This document shows positions 20,056-28,508 of a stretch of 32,155 nt of DNA, in pieces. This DNA comes from Mycobacterium sp. (GTDB lineage Bacteria; Actinomycetota; Actinomycetes; Mycobacteriales; Mycobacteriaceae): contig JAPLAO010000137.1 in assembly GCA_026393245.1 (NCBI GenBank), forward strand, positions 1 to 32,155. Direction: 5' to 3'. Every line of letters starts with the position of its first letter. Within the stretch, counting starts at the first letter, position 1. The translations under genes were made by a program, and so were the position numbers. The notes beneath the pieces are model-generated. The model was not told the origin of the DNA, did not search any database, and saw nothing but the letters and a program-made list of their open reading frames with translations.

Positions 20056-20618
20056 CCGCCCGAGGGTACCCAACAGTCGCGCAGATGGTCATCGACCATC
20101 CCGGTTGCCTGCATCAACGCATAGCCGGTCGTGGGTCCGACGAACCGGAAACCGAGGCCCTTGAGGCGGCGGGACAGCGCGACGGACTCCGGCGTCGACG
20201 ACGGCACGTCGGCCGCCTTGACCGGCCGTGGGCGGGCCGGCGGCGCGAACGACCACAGCAGATCGGACAGGTCCACGTCGAGATCGGCGACCACCCGGGC
20301 ATTGGCTATCGCGGCCTCGATCTTGGCCCGGTTGCGCACGATGCCGGGATCGGTCAGCAGTCGAGTCACATCGCGTTCGGTGTAGCCGGCCACGGTCTCG
20401 ATGTCGAAGTCGGCGAAGGCGCGCCGGAAGTTCGCCCGCTTGCGGAGAATGACCAACCAGGACAGCCCACTCTGGAATGCCTCCAGCGTCAGCCGCTCGA
20501 AGAGTGCGACCCGGCCGTGCAATGGCCGACCCCACTCCTGATCGTGATAGTCCCGCAGGAGTCGCGATCCGCCGGCCGCCCAGTCGCACCGGGTGCGGCC
20601 GTCGTCGTCGAGGTCCAA
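20052..20618 (-). CDS. tagA: DNA-3-methyladenine glycosylase I
   Basis: TagA removes 3-methyladenine from alkylated DNA, the first step of base-excision repair. The 188-residue length is normal for the family. The zinc-snap ligands are present: C11 (RTRCDW), H25 (YHDQEWG), and H178 and C182 near the end (DDHLRDC). The core FERLTLEAFQSGLSWLVIL and FVGPTTGYALMQATGMVDDH are typical. The likely start is a TTG two bases after the stop of the DivIVA-like gene, with no clear ribosome-binding site, so coupling is probable. Its stop overlaps the start of the Coq4-like gene. Confidence 0.92.
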   Translation of the reverse strand: MDLDDDGRTRCDWAAGGSRLLRDYHDQEWGRPLHGRVALFERLTLEAFQSGLSWLVILRKRANFRRAFADFDIETVAGYTERDVTRLLTDPGIVRNRAKIEAAIANARVVADLDVDLSDLLWSFAPPARPRPVKAADVPSSTPESVALSRRLKGLGFRFVGPTTGYALMQATGMVDDHLRDCWVPSGG

Positions 20619-20620
20619 CG

Positions 20621-20926
20621 TCAGAGGGCCTCGTCAGGCGACGCGACGCCAGCCGAGTCGAGTTCGGCACGCAGCAGGTCGATTTCGGCACCCAACCGGT
20701 CCAGCACCCAGTCCACCTCACTGGTCTTATAGCCGCGCAGCACCTGGGTGAACTTCACGGCGTCGACGTCGGCACCGGTGACCGCCGCGGCGGGCAAGAC
20801 CGTCGCGGTGGTCGCTTGCGGGAGCGGCGGTAATTGTTCACCGCGGCCGAACACCAGGCTGGCTATCCCGAACAGAACGATGGCCACCAGAATCAGCACC
20901 ACCAGATACGAAAGGATCAGCGTCAC
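20621..20926 (-). CDS. DivIVA-like domain membrane protein (Rv1209-like)
   Basis: This 101-residue protein has one N-terminal transmembrane helix (about residues 4-27, LILSYLVVLILVAIVLFGIA). After a proline/alanine linker comes a DivIVA-type segment: TGADVDAVKFTQVLRGYKTS followed by EVDWVLDRLGAEIDLLRAEL. DivIVA domains bind curved membrane or build polar scaffolds, and in mycobacteria Wag31 does so at growing poles. This short version could be an accessory pole or septum protein, but that is inference. It begins at a GTG behind AGGAT and directly precedes tagA in an operon-like run. Confidence 0.82.
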   Translation of the reverse strand: MTLILSYLVVLILVAIVLFGIASLVFGRGEQLPPLPQATTATVLPAAAVTGADVDAVKFTQVLRGYKTSEVDWVLDRLGAEIDLLRAELDSAGVASPDEAL

Positions 20927-20962
20927 ACGGCAGATCCTGCCTCACCGGGGCGCGACCGGTGA

Positions 20963-21889
20963 CTAGCGCAGGGTGTTCATCGGCGGCCGGTCGGCCAGCG
21001 ACACCGTCGACGTGCGCGCGCGGTAGCCGTCACCCTCGGGCAGGAACTGGGTCAGCCCGACTCCGGAGTCGGCAATCCCGCACCGGGTCAGCAGGGTGGC
21101 GATGATCTGCCGGCTCATCGGACCCAACTCGCTCAGCGGCCGGTTGCGGTGCGTCCGAACACCGAGATTCACCTGTGCGATCGCATTCAGGCCGAGCCGA
21201 TCGTAGGTGTCGACGAGCAGTCCGATCTCCACCCCGTAACCGGGCGCGAACGGCACCGCGGTCAGCAGTTCCCGGGTTCCGGCGTACTCCCCGCCGAGAG
21301 GCTGCAGCACATAGCCGAGTTCGGGCCGCAGCGCCGCGAGCAGTGGGCGGGCCACCAGTTCGGTCACTCGGCCGCCGCCGTTGGCGTCCTGGCCGTCACC
21401 GACCTTCAGTGGTCGCCGGTAGAAACCCCGCACCAGGTGAATGCCGTCTTCGGTCAGCAGCGGGCCGACCAGACGCGGCACGAACATCGGGTCGGCATCG
21501 ATCAGGTCGGAGTCGATGAACACGATGATGTCGCCGGTGGTCGCGGCCAGCGAACGCCACAGCGCCTCACCCTTGCCCGGCTGCGGCGGAATCTCGGGCA
21601 GGGCCTCCTCGCGGGTGATGACGTGCGCACCCGCCGCCCGTGCGCGAGCCGCCGTCTCATCGGTGGATCCGGAGTCCAGCACAATCAGTTCGTCGACCAG
21701 GCCACCCAGCATCGGGGTGATGGTGCCGATAACCGCGGCGATGGTCTCGGCCTCGTTCAGCGCGGGCAGCACCACCGAGATGGTGCGGCCGCGTTTGGCA
21801 GCCGTAAGTTCGGCAACCGTCCAGGTGGGCCGGTGCCAACTGTGTCCGGCCAGCCAGTCGTCCCCGGGGCCGCCGGAGCCGGCGCTCAT
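20963..21889 (-). CDS. gpgS: Glucosyl-3-phosphoglycerate synthase
   Basis: GpgS moves glucose from a nucleotide sugar to 3-phosphoglycerate, the first committed step to the methylglucose lipopolysaccharides that regulate mycobacterial fatty-acid synthesis. The 308-residue GT81 enzyme shows ISVVLPALNEAETI, the nucleotide-binding LIVLDSGSTDETAARA, the metal motif FIDSDLID (D126 and D128) and the acceptor region LQPLGGEYAGTRELL with GVEIGLLVDT. The ATG overlaps the folP2 stop as ATGA, so the two are translated together. It is cytosolic. Confidence 0.95.
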   Translation of the reverse strand: MSAGSGGPGDDWLAGHSWHRPTWTVAELTAAKRGRTISVVLPALNEAETIAAVIGTITPMLGGLVDELIVLDSGSTDETAARARAAGAHVITREEALPEIPPQPGKGEALWRSLAATTGDIIVFIDSDLIDADPMFVPRLVGPLLTEDGIHLVRGFYRRPLKVGDGQDANGGGRVTELVARPLLAALRPELGYVLQPLGGEYAGTRELLTAVPFAPGYGVEIGLLVDTYDRLGLNAIAQVNLGVRTHRNRPLSELGPMSRQIIATLLTRCGIADSGVGLTQFLPEGDGYRARTSTVSLADRPPMNTLR

Positions 21890-22761
21890 GCCAACCCCCG
21901 CACGGTCCGCGACGGTTGCCGGTCTCCGGTGATCGAGCCGACCATCTCCAGCACGCGCCGGGTCGGCCCGACCTCGTGCACCCGGAACATCCGGGCACCA
22001 TCGGCGGCGGCGAGTGCGGTCGCGGCAAGGGTGCCCTCGAGCCGTTCGGTCAGTTCCACGCCGAGCGTCTCACCGATGAAGTCCTTGTTGCTCAGTGCCA
22101 TCAGGACGGGCCAGCCGGTGTCGACGAGATCCTTGACGTGACGCAACAGGCTGAGTCCGTGGAAGGTGTTCTTGCCGAAATCGTGGGTGGGGTCAATGAG
22201 CACCGATTCACGCGGAACACCCATTGCAACAGCATGTTCGGCAGCGGCGGTGACTTCGGCGATAACGTCGTCGACCACGCCGGTGACGGTGGTTCCGTAG
22301 TGGACCCGGAACGGCCGGGTACGCGGGACGGCGCCGCCGGTATGCGAACAGACGATGCCGGCCCCGAACTCGGCGGCGACCTCCGGTAGCGCCGGATCGT
22401 GGCCCGCCCAGGTGTCGTTGATGAGGTCGGCCCCGGCCGCACAGGCCAACTTGGCCACCGAGGCGCGCCAGGTGTCCACGCTGATGCACTGCTCGGGGTA
22501 TTCGGAGCGCACCCATTCGATGAACGGCACCACGCGGGTGATCTCCTCGGCCGCGTCCACGACAACTCCCGGGCCGGCTTTGACGCCGCCGATATCGATC
22601 ACGTCGGCACCCTCGGCGACGACCCGGTGCACCGCGGCCATCGCGGCCTCATCGGAGAACGTCGCGCCCCGGTCGTAGAACGAGTCGGGGGTGCGGTTCA
22701 CGATCGCCATGATTAGCGCGCGATCGCCGGCCACCGGCCGTCCGCAGAACGTCGAGTTCAC
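21886..22761 (-). CDS. folP2: Dihydropteroate synthase paralogue FolP2
   Basis: This 291-residue TIM-barrel protein resembles dihydropteroate synthase. IMAIVNRTPDSFYDRG matches the pterin/pyrophosphate loop, and SNKDFIGETLG and FRVHEVGPTRRVLE match the end of the barrel. Some motifs differ from true DHPS: the fourth-strand motif is LINDTWAGHD, not a VSGG type, and CSHTGGAVP replaces the MHM(R) segment. The M. tuberculosis orthologue Rv1207 is reported to lack DHPS activity. The GTG start has a TAGCCT -10 box seven bases upstream, so it opens its own transcript. It is coupled to gpgS by a four-base overlap, which suggests a role in the same pathway. Confidence 0.9.
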   Translation of the reverse strand: MNSTFCGRPVAGDRALIMAIVNRTPDSFYDRGATFSDEAAMAAVHRVVAEGADVIDIGGVKAGPGVVVDAAEEITRVVPFIEWVRSEYPEQCISVDTWRASVAKLACAAGADLINDTWAGHDPALPEVAAEFGAGIVCSHTGGAVPRTRPFRVHYGTTVTGVVDDVIAEVTAAAEHAVAMGVPRESVLIDPTHDFGKNTFHGLSLLRHVKDLVDTGWPVLMALSNKDFIGETLGVELTERLEGTLAATALAAADGARMFRVHEVGPTRRVLEMVGSITGDRQPSRTVRGLA

Positions 22762-22768
22762 CTAGGTA

Positions 22769-22774
22769 AGGCTA
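22769..22774 (-). promoter_or_regulatory. -10 box TAGCCT of folP2, overlapping the fadD6 stop codon
   Basis: TAGCCT ends seven bases before the folP2 GTG. Its first three bases are the fadD6 TAG stop. The folP2-gpgS unit could therefore be transcribed without fadD6, as a leaderless mRNA. Confidence 0.55.
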
Positions 22775-24556
22775 GTGGGGCCGACGACCGTCGGCGACGT
22801 CGGCCGCATACGACGCATAGAACGCGACGTAGCCCTGATTGCGACCGTCGAGCACGTACAGCGGATCCAACACCTCGGCGCCGTAGCCCTGGTTGCGCAA
22901 CTCGACCTTGCGGCTTTTGAATGTCGTCGTAGTCTCCAGTGCGTCCACGATCCGCACAAACAGTGGGATCGCATAGACCGGCAGAGTGGCGTAGAGCGTC
23001 GCGGCCAATGCCGGGCCGTCGAACCGGGCGCCCGCACGCAACGTGACCGCCGCCATCCCGGCCCGGCCGCCGGTGTCGGGCACCTCGACGCCGAACACCG
23101 TGCAATCCTCGACCGCTCGGTCGGCGACCAGTGCCGCCTCCACCTGGGTGGTGGCCACGTTCTCGCCCTTCCAGCGGAAGGTGTCGCCAAGCCGGTCGGC
23201 GAAGGCCGCGTGCCCCATGCCCTGCGGATTCATCAGATCGCCGGTGTTGAACCAGACGTCGCCGTCCTTGAAAGCGTTGCGCACCAACTTCTTCTCGCTG
23301 GCCGCTTTGTCGGTGTAGCCGTCGAACGGCGCGAATCGGTTCACCGGGCTCAGCAGCAGACCCGGCTGTCCCGGCGCAACCCGGCGCACCCGACCGTCAG
23401 CGCCGCGCACCGGCTCGGAGGTCTCCGCGTCGAATTCCACATAGGCCAGGGGCATCGGGTTGACCCCGGTCGAGCCGGGGATGTTGAAGATATTGATGAA
23501 TCCGGTGTTGCCCTCGCTGGCCGCGTAGAACTCCGCCACCCGGCCGATCCCGAACCGGCTGGTGAACTCCTCCCAGATCTCCGGGCGCAACCCGTTGCCG
23601 ACGATCACCCGGACCTTGTGCGCGCGGTCGGTATCCCGGGCCGGCTGGTTGAGCAGATAGCGGCATACCTCGCCGATGTAGATGAACGCGGTGGCGTTGG
23701 ACTGGCGGATCTCGTCCCAGAACCGCGACGCCGAGAATGTCTTTCCCAGTGCCAGCGTGGCACCCGCGTCGATCACCGAGGACAGCGCGACAGTCAGTGC
23801 GTTGTTGTGGTACATCGGCAGCGGGCAGTACAGCGTGTCGTTGCCGCGTAGCCGAAGACCCAGTCCGCCGAAGGCCGCCAGTGCGCGCAGCCATCGGTAG
23901 TGGGTCATCACACTGGCCTTCGGGTGGCCGGTGGTGCCGGAGGTGAAAATATAGAACGCCGGATCCCTGGCCTGCACCTCGGCGGCCGAGGCGGGATTGG
24001 CGGTCGACTTTCCCTGCGCCATCGTGGCGAAGTCGTCGATCGCGATGAGGTCGAGATCGGCCAGGGCGGCGTCGCTGGATCTGATCGGTTCGATCAGATC
24101 GGCCTCGGCGATCAGAACGGTGGCTTTGAGCAGTCCGATGCTGTGGGCCAGGACGTCCTCGCGCTGATGGTGATTAAGCATGCCGGCGACCGCGCCGCAC
24201 TTGACCGCGGCCAGCATCATCAGCACCGCGTCGGGTGAATTGCGCAGCATGATGCCCACCACGTCGCCGCGGCTCACACCGTGCTCGGCCAGCACGGCCG
24301 CGTACCGGTTGGCGGTCTCGTTGGCGGTGCGGTAACTGATCTTCTCCTCGCCGAACCGGATGAAGATCCGGTCGCCGTAGCGGGCGGCACGTTCGGCGAA
24401 GACCTTACCGATCGAGGCCTTCGAATTCGGTTGGGCCAGCAGGCCCGTCATTGCGGCGCGCACGATCACCGGTGCGTCAAGCAGGAGGGCCGGTAACCGG
24501 GCGGCAAGTGTCAACAGGCTCACCGAACGCGCCGGAATCCGCTTCTGGGCAACCAT
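22772..24556 (-). CDS. fadD6: Fatty-acyl-CoA synthetase FadD6
   Basis: FadD6 activates fatty acids to acyl-CoA, with a very-long-chain/FATP-type layout. The 594-residue protein has the AMP-binding P-loop YIFTSGTTGHPKASVMTH, FYAASEGNTGFINIFN (a FATP-type signature), WFNTGDLM and DRLGDTFRWKGENVATTQVE, and a C-terminal FKSRKVELRNQGYG. A membrane-associated location is usual for this group. I chose the ATG at 24556, two bases after the LOG stop; the frame is open for 12 more residues, but those overlap LOG. Confidence 0.93.
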   Translation of the reverse strand: MVAQKRIPARSVSLLTLAARLPALLLDAPVIVRAAMTGLLAQPNSKASIGKVFAERAARYGDRIFIRFGEEKISYRTANETANRYAAVLAEHGVSRGDVVGIMLRNSPDAVLMMLAAVKCGAVAGMLNHHQREDVLAHSIGLLKATVLIAEADLIEPIRSSDAALADLDLIAIDDFATMAQGKSTANPASAAEVQARDPAFYIFTSGTTGHPKASVMTHYRWLRALAAFGGLGLRLRGNDTLYCPLPMYHNNALTVALSSVIDAGATLALGKTFSASRFWDEIRQSNATAFIYIGEVCRYLLNQPARDTDRAHKVRVIVGNGLRPEIWEEFTSRFGIGRVAEFYAASEGNTGFINIFNIPGSTGVNPMPLAYVEFDAETSEPVRGADGRVRRVAPGQPGLLLSPVNRFAPFDGYTDKAASEKKLVRNAFKDGDVWFNTGDLMNPQGMGHAAFADRLGDTFRWKGENVATTQVEAALVADRAVEDCTVFGVEVPDTGGRAGMAAVTLRAGARFDGPALAATLYATLPVYAIPLFVRIVDALETTTTFKSRKVELRNQGYGAEVLDPLYVLDGRNQGYVAFYASYAADVADGRRPH

Positions 24557-24558
24557 GA

Positions 24559-25140
24559 TCAGAGTTCCTCTTCCCCAGGTTCTTTGGCGCACAATGCAAG
24601 TGCCGCCTCGATATCATCGACGACCACCAAACGATCCAATGCGGCCTGGGTGACGTACCCGGTCTCGACAAGAGATTCGAGCCACCTGCGCAGGCCGTCG
24701 TAGTGCCCGTGCGGATCGAGTAGAACAACCGGCTTGTCGTGCATGCCGAGGTACCCGGCGGTCCAGGTTTCGAAAAGCTCCTCCAGCGTCCCGATTCCAC
24801 CGGGCAATGCCAGAAAGGCATCGCTGCGCTCCTCCATCACCTGCTTGCGCTGGCGCATGGTGTCGGTGACGACCAACTCATCGGCGGCGATGTCGGCGAG
24901 TTCGCGATGCACCAGAGCTTTGGGGATCACCCCGACGGTGCGTCCACCCGCGGCACGCGCGCCGTCAGCCACCGCACCCATCGCCGAGACGTTTCCACCG
25001 CCGGACACCAGGGTCCAGCCACGCGCCGCGATCCCCTCGCCGACCCGGCGGGCCAACTCCAACAGTTCCGGGTGCCGGGGGCCCGACGCGCAGTACACGC
25101 ATACCGACCACTCAGAGCCCAGTTGGCCTTGCTGCTGCAC
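24559..25140 (-). CDS. LOG family protein (cytokinin riboside 5'-monophosphate phosphoribohydrolase)
   Basis: LOG enzymes release cytokinin-type adenines from their nucleoside monophosphates. In M. tuberculosis the orthologue Rv1205 makes cytokinins and was identified as a proteasome substrate. This 193-residue protein has the fold marks VYCASGPRHPELLELA, LVSGGGNVSAMGAVADGA and VGVIPKAL, and the active-site signature MRQRKQVMEERSDAF with LPGGIGTLEELFE (PGGxGTxxE). The GTG start lies six bases behind a TAGGTT -10 box. fadD6 follows two bases after the stop. Older databases call such proteins lysine decarboxylases, which is wrong. Confidence 0.92.
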   Translation of the reverse strand: MQQQGQLGSEWSVCVYCASGPRHPELLELARRVGEGIAARGWTLVSGGGNVSAMGAVADGARAAGGRTVGVIPKALVHRELADIAADELVVTDTMRQRKQVMEERSDAFLALPGGIGTLEELFETWTAGYLGMHDKPVVLLDPHGHYDGLRRWLESLVETGYVTQAALDRLVVVDDIEAALALCAKEPGEEEL

Positions 25141-25146
25141 ACCCGA

Positions 25147-25152
25147 AACCTA
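25147..25152 (-). promoter_or_regulatory. -10 box TAGGTT of the LOG-fadD6 operon
   Basis: On the minus strand TAGGTT ends six bases before the GTG at 25140, a leaderless layout; no ribosome-binding site is present. Confidence 0.55.
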
Positions 25153-25224
25153 GACCAGATGCCACACGGGACCGAATGGACGTGGGTTTTGCGGCAATTG
25201 GTGTGCGCGGTGGGTCGCGGGTCA

Positions 25225-25230
25225 TAAAGT
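25225..25230 (+). promoter_or_regulatory. -10 box TAAAGT of the STAND ATPase gene
   Basis: TAAAGT ends six bases before the ATG at 25237. It is back to back with the LOG promoter, with about 70 bases between the two boxes. Confidence 0.55.
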
Positions 25231-25236
25231 CCGGCT

Positions 25237-27381
25237 ATGCCGATCCAGTGGACGACAGTGCCGCGCGAGCCGTTCCTGGCACAGGCCGTCGCGCTATTCG
25301 ACGAACGCCCCGGTGTCGCCGTCCTCGGCGTCGATGGCGTGGGCAAGACGACACTGGCCGCGCAGATCGCCGAGGGGTTGGGACAGAGCAACCCGGTGCG
25401 GGTCATCGGCACCGGCACGCAAACCGAGGTGCCATTCGGTGCATTCGGTCCGCTGGTCGATATCACCGAGGTCGGCAAGCCCGCTGCGCTCATCCACGCC
25501 GCGCTGGATTCCCTTCTGGCACAGACGGATAACGCGCTGATCATCGTCGACGACGCCCACCTGCTGGATCCGCTTTCGGCCACGCTGGTCTATCAACTCG
25601 CGCAGGCCCGCCTTGGCCGACTCATCGTGACCGCACGCTCGACACCGCCGATTCCCGCGGCGATCGCGGCCCTGTGGCAGGACGGTCTGCTGGAGCGCAT
25701 CGACCTCACGCCATTGGATAGTGCCGAAACGGCGAGCCTGCTCGCAGGCCTTGAGACGGCGGCGGCGGCCCCCGCCATCGACGCGGCTGAGATGTACCGC
25801 CGAAGCGTGGGAAACCCACTGCACCTCCGGCTCATGGTCGCCACCGGCGACCCCGAACGGTCGCTGCCGGAACTCATTGAGCGGTATCTCGCGACCCTGC
25901 CGGAACCCGTCCGCGCCGTGCTGGGCTATCTCAGCGTGCGCGAACCACTCAACTGCGCGGACCTGGTGGCACTCACCTCGGCGGGCGCCGTTGAGGCCGC
26001 CGCGGCGGCGGGCGCGGTGCAACAGATCGGAACGGAGGTCTACAGCGGACATCCGTTGTTCGTCGAGTATGCCGCGGCCAACGCCACGGACACCCAGTTA
26101 CGTCGGCTGCGAACAGCATTGGCCGACCGGCTCAGCGCCCACCCACGCCGTCATCTCGGGGACCGGCTCGGGAGATCGGTACTCGCGCTGGGTAGCGACC
26201 GGCCGGAATCCGTGGACGATGTGGTGGCAGCAGCCCAGGAAGCCTTGCGGCTGGGCGATCTGGCGTTGAGTGAGCGGTTGGCCACCGCTGCACTGCAACG
26301 CGAGGAACGCTTCGATGCCCGTCTGGCGCTGAGCTATGCACTGGCCTGGCAGGGTCGCGGCCGCGAGGCCGACCACGTGCTGGACGAGGTGGAACCCACG
26401 GCGCTGTCCGAGGAGCAGGTGCTGGCCTGGGCCCTGCCGCGGGCCGCCAACCAGTTCTGGATGCTCTCCGAGCCGGAGCGGGCCAGCACCTTCCTGCAGA
26501 CCGTACGGCGCCGCGTCAGCGGGCCGCCTGCCCGGATCACCCTCGACGCATTGTCGGCGACGTTCGCGATGAATGCCGGAAACGTGGTGCGGGCGCTCGA
26601 GATAGCCGACGAGGTGCTCGCGGCACCGGAAGCCCCCGAGATGGCAGTGGCGTGGGCGTCGAGTGCGGCGGCGTTGAGTTCGGCACGGATGGGACGATTC
26701 GCCGACGTCGGACCACTGGTGCGTCGGGCCCTGGCGACCGAGTATCCCGGGCTCCTGCGTTTCACCGTGGGTCTGGCGGAAACCACCACTCAATTGATGT
26801 CCGGTCAGACTCAGTCCGCCTATGACACCGCACTCGGTTTCACCAACTTCGCCGAACTGGCCCAGCCCGGCCGGTCGATCGGCGATGTGCTGCTGGCCGA
26901 GGTGTTGATCGCCCGCGACGAACCCGCCGCCGCGGCCGCACTGCTGGCACCGGCGGCGGCGACGTTGGACCGCACCGGCTATTCGTGGGGCCCGTTGTCG
27001 CTGACCTATCTGGCCACCGCGTTGGCGCAGCAGGGTGAGATCGCCGAATCGGCAAAGGCGTTGAGCCGCGCCGAATCCCGGCATGGCACCAAGTCCGCGC
27101 TGTTCGCACCTGAGCTCGCCATGGCACGCGCGTGGCGGCTGACGACCATCGGTGACCGGCATGGCGCGATCGACGCGGCGCGCGACGGCGCCCGGATGGC
27201 CGAGCGCACGGGTCAGTACGCAATAGCGGTTCGGGCCTGGCATGAGGCGGCCCGACTGGGCGATGTGCGAGCGGCCGACGCAATGGCCAGGATCGCCACC
27301 CATGCCGACTGTGAGTTCACCCGAACGGCACTGGATCATGCCCGCGCGGTGGCCGCCGCCGCCCCGTCAGCCGGCACCTAG
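25237..27381 (+). CDS. STAND-type P-loop ATPase with helical repeats (Rv1204c-like)
   Basis: This 714-residue protein has an N-terminal ATPase domain: Walker A GVDGVGKTTLAAQIA (about residues 30-44) and Walker B ALIIVDDAHLLD (about 98-109), followed by a sensor-like LIVTARSTPPIP. A winged-helix-like middle contains LGYLSVREPLNCADL. From about 300 to 700 it is a run of alanine-rich helical hairpins, TPR- or MalT-like in spacing. It resembles the front and middle of LuxR/MalT-type regulators but has no C-terminal DNA-binding helix-turn-helix. That suggests a signalling switch acting through a partner. It is longer than the ~560 residues I recall for Rv1204c. The ATG is set by the -10 box six bases upstream. 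Confidence 0.8.
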   Translation: MPIQWTTVPREPFLAQAVALFDERPGVAVLGVDGVGKTTLAAQIAEGLGQSNPVRVIGTGTQTEVPFGAFGPLVDITEVGKPAALIHAALDSLLAQTDNALIIVDDAHLLDPLSATLVYQLAQARLGRLIVTARSTPPIPAAIAALWQDGLLERIDLTPLDSAETASLLAGLETAAAAPAIDAAEMYRRSVGNPLHLRLMVATGDPERSLPELIERYLATLPEPVRAVLGYLSVREPLNCADLVALTSAGAVEAAAAAGAVQQIGTEVYSGHPLFVEYAAANATDTQLRRLRTALADRLSAHPRRHLGDRLGRSVLALGSDRPESVDDVVAAAQEALRLGDLALSERLATAALQREERFDARLALSYALAWQGRGREADHVLDEVEPTALSEEQVLAWALPRAANQFWMLSEPERASTFLQTVRRRVSGPPARITLDALSATFAMNAGNVVRALEIADEVLAAPEAPEMAVAWASSAAALSSARMGRFADVGPLVRRALATEYPGLLRFTVGLAETTTQLMSGQTQSAYDTALGFTNFAELAQPGRSIGDVLLAEVLIARDEPAAAAALLAPAAATLDRTGYSWGPLSLTYLATALAQQGEIAESAKALSRAESRHGTKSALFAPELAMARAWRLTTIGDRHGAIDAARDGARMAERTGQYAIAVRAWHEAARLGDVRAADAMARIATHADCEFTRTALDHARAVAAAAPSAGT

Positions 27382-27393
27382 TCACCAGGTGCC
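27373..27393. terminator. Hairpin between the convergent STAND gene and dapE
   Basis: GGCACCT pairs perfectly with AGGTGCC around a seven-base loop. It overlaps the TAG stop of the STAND gene and lies just outside the dapE stop. It could end transcription from both sides. No U-tract is present. The surrounding 14-bp direct repeat (CCCCGTCAGCCGGC at 27362 and 27392) hints that a short duplication made it. Confidence 0.45.
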
Positions 27394-27396
27394 CCG

Positions 27397-28461
27397 TCAG
27401 CCGGCCACCAGGTAGCGGCGCAGGGTTGCGGTCACCGCGGTGATCTGCGCGACAGCGACCCGTTCGTCGCGACGATGAGCCAGATTCGGGTCGCCCGGCC
27501 CAAAGTTCACCGCCGGGATGCCCAGGGCCGCAAACCGCGCCACGTCGGTCCAGCCGAACTTGGCCCGAACGAGACCGTCAGCCGCGTCGACCAGGGCTGC
27601 CGCGGCCGGGTGGTGCAGACCGGGCAGTGCTCCGGCGGCCACATCGGTCTGCTCGATCTCGACCTCAAGACCGGTGAACACCTCCCGCACATGGCCCAGT
27701 GCGGCCTGCGGGGTGCGGTCGGGGGCGAACCGAAAATTGACGGTCACCGCCGCGGCATCAGGGATGACGTTGCCGGCAACGCCGCCGTCGATGCGAACGG
27801 CGGACAACCCCTCGCGATACGTGCAGCCGTCGATGTCAACGACTCTTCCCTGGTAGCCGGAAAGCCGTTCCAGCACTGCACTGAGTCGGTGAATTGCGTT
27901 GTCCCCCAACCATGATCGCGCGGAATGCGCCCTAGCACCGGCGGTCGAGATCACTGCACGCAGGGTGCCCTGGCAACCGGCTTCGATATAGCCGCCGGAT
28001 GGCTCGCCCAGGATCGCGACATCGGCCTGTAACCAGTCGGGAAGCTCACGCTCGATGCGGTCCAGTCCGTTGGCGGCGGATTCGATCTCCTCGCAGTCGT
28101 AGAAGATCAATGTGACGTCATGGGTGGGGTCGGCAATGGTGGCGGCCAGATGCAGGAACACCGCGTCACCGGACTTCATATCCGAGGAGCCGCAGCCGTA
28201 GATGTAATCGGCGTCGCGATGGGACGGGACATTGTCGGCGATCGGGACGGTGTCGAGATGACCGGCAAGCACCACCCGCCTCGGCCGGCCGAGGTGGGTG
28301 CGGGCCAGCACTGCGTCGCCGTTGCGGATGACCTGGTAGTCGGTCTGTGCCCGCAGCGCCCGTTCGACTTCATCGGCGATCCGACGCTCGTCGCGCGACA
28401 CGCTGGGGATGTCGACGAGAGCGGTGGTCAGATCGATCGGATCCGCGCGAAGGTCAAGCAC
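27397..28461 (-). CDS. dapE: Succinyl-diaminopimelate desuccinylase DapE
   Basis: DapE removes succinate from N-succinyl-LL-diaminopimelate in the lysine/peptidoglycan pathway. The 354-residue M20 metallopeptidase has the two-metal site: H68 and D70 in AGHLDT, D94 in GSSDMKSGD, the catalytic and bridging glutamates 124-125 in DCEEIES, E153 in LGEPSGG, and a C-terminal histidine in NLAHRRDE. The small dimerisation domain lies at about 170-280. The GTG start has a TAGCCT -10 box eight bases upstream. It is divergent from dapD, the enzyme that adds the succinyl group two steps earlier. Confidence 0.94.
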   Translation of the reverse strand: MLDLRADPIDLTTALVDIPSVSRDERRIADEVERALRAQTDYQVIRNGDAVLARTHLGRPRRVVLAGHLDTVPIADNVPSHRDADYIYGCGSSDMKSGDAVFLHLAATIADPTHDVTLIFYDCEEIESAANGLDRIERELPDWLQADVAILGEPSGGYIEAGCQGTLRAVISTAGARAHSARSWLGDNAIHRLSAVLERLSGYQGRVVDIDGCTYREGLSAVRIDGGVAGNVIPDAAAVTVNFRFAPDRTPQAALGHVREVFTGLEVEIEQTDVAAGALPGLHHPAAAALVDAADGLVRAKFGWTDVARFAALGIPAVNFGPGDPNLAHRRDERVAVAQITAVTATLRRYLVAG

Positions 28462-28469
28462 AACTGACC

Positions 28470-28475
28470 AGGCTA
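28470..28475 (-). promoter_or_regulatory. -10 box TAGCCT of dapE
   Basis: On the minus strand TAGCCT ends eight bases before the dapE GTG. It lies where the -35 of the facing dapD promoter would be. Confidence 0.55.
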
Positions 28476-28494
28476 GCGGGCCGCGGCCATCGAC

Positions 28495-28500
28495 TAGCGT
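28495..28500 (+). promoter_or_regulatory. -10 box TAGCGT of dapD
   Basis: TAGCGT ends eight bases before the dapD GTG. It lies where the -35 of the dapE promoter would be, so the two divergent promoters overlap. Confidence 0.55.
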
Positions 28501-28508
28501 GTAGCACC

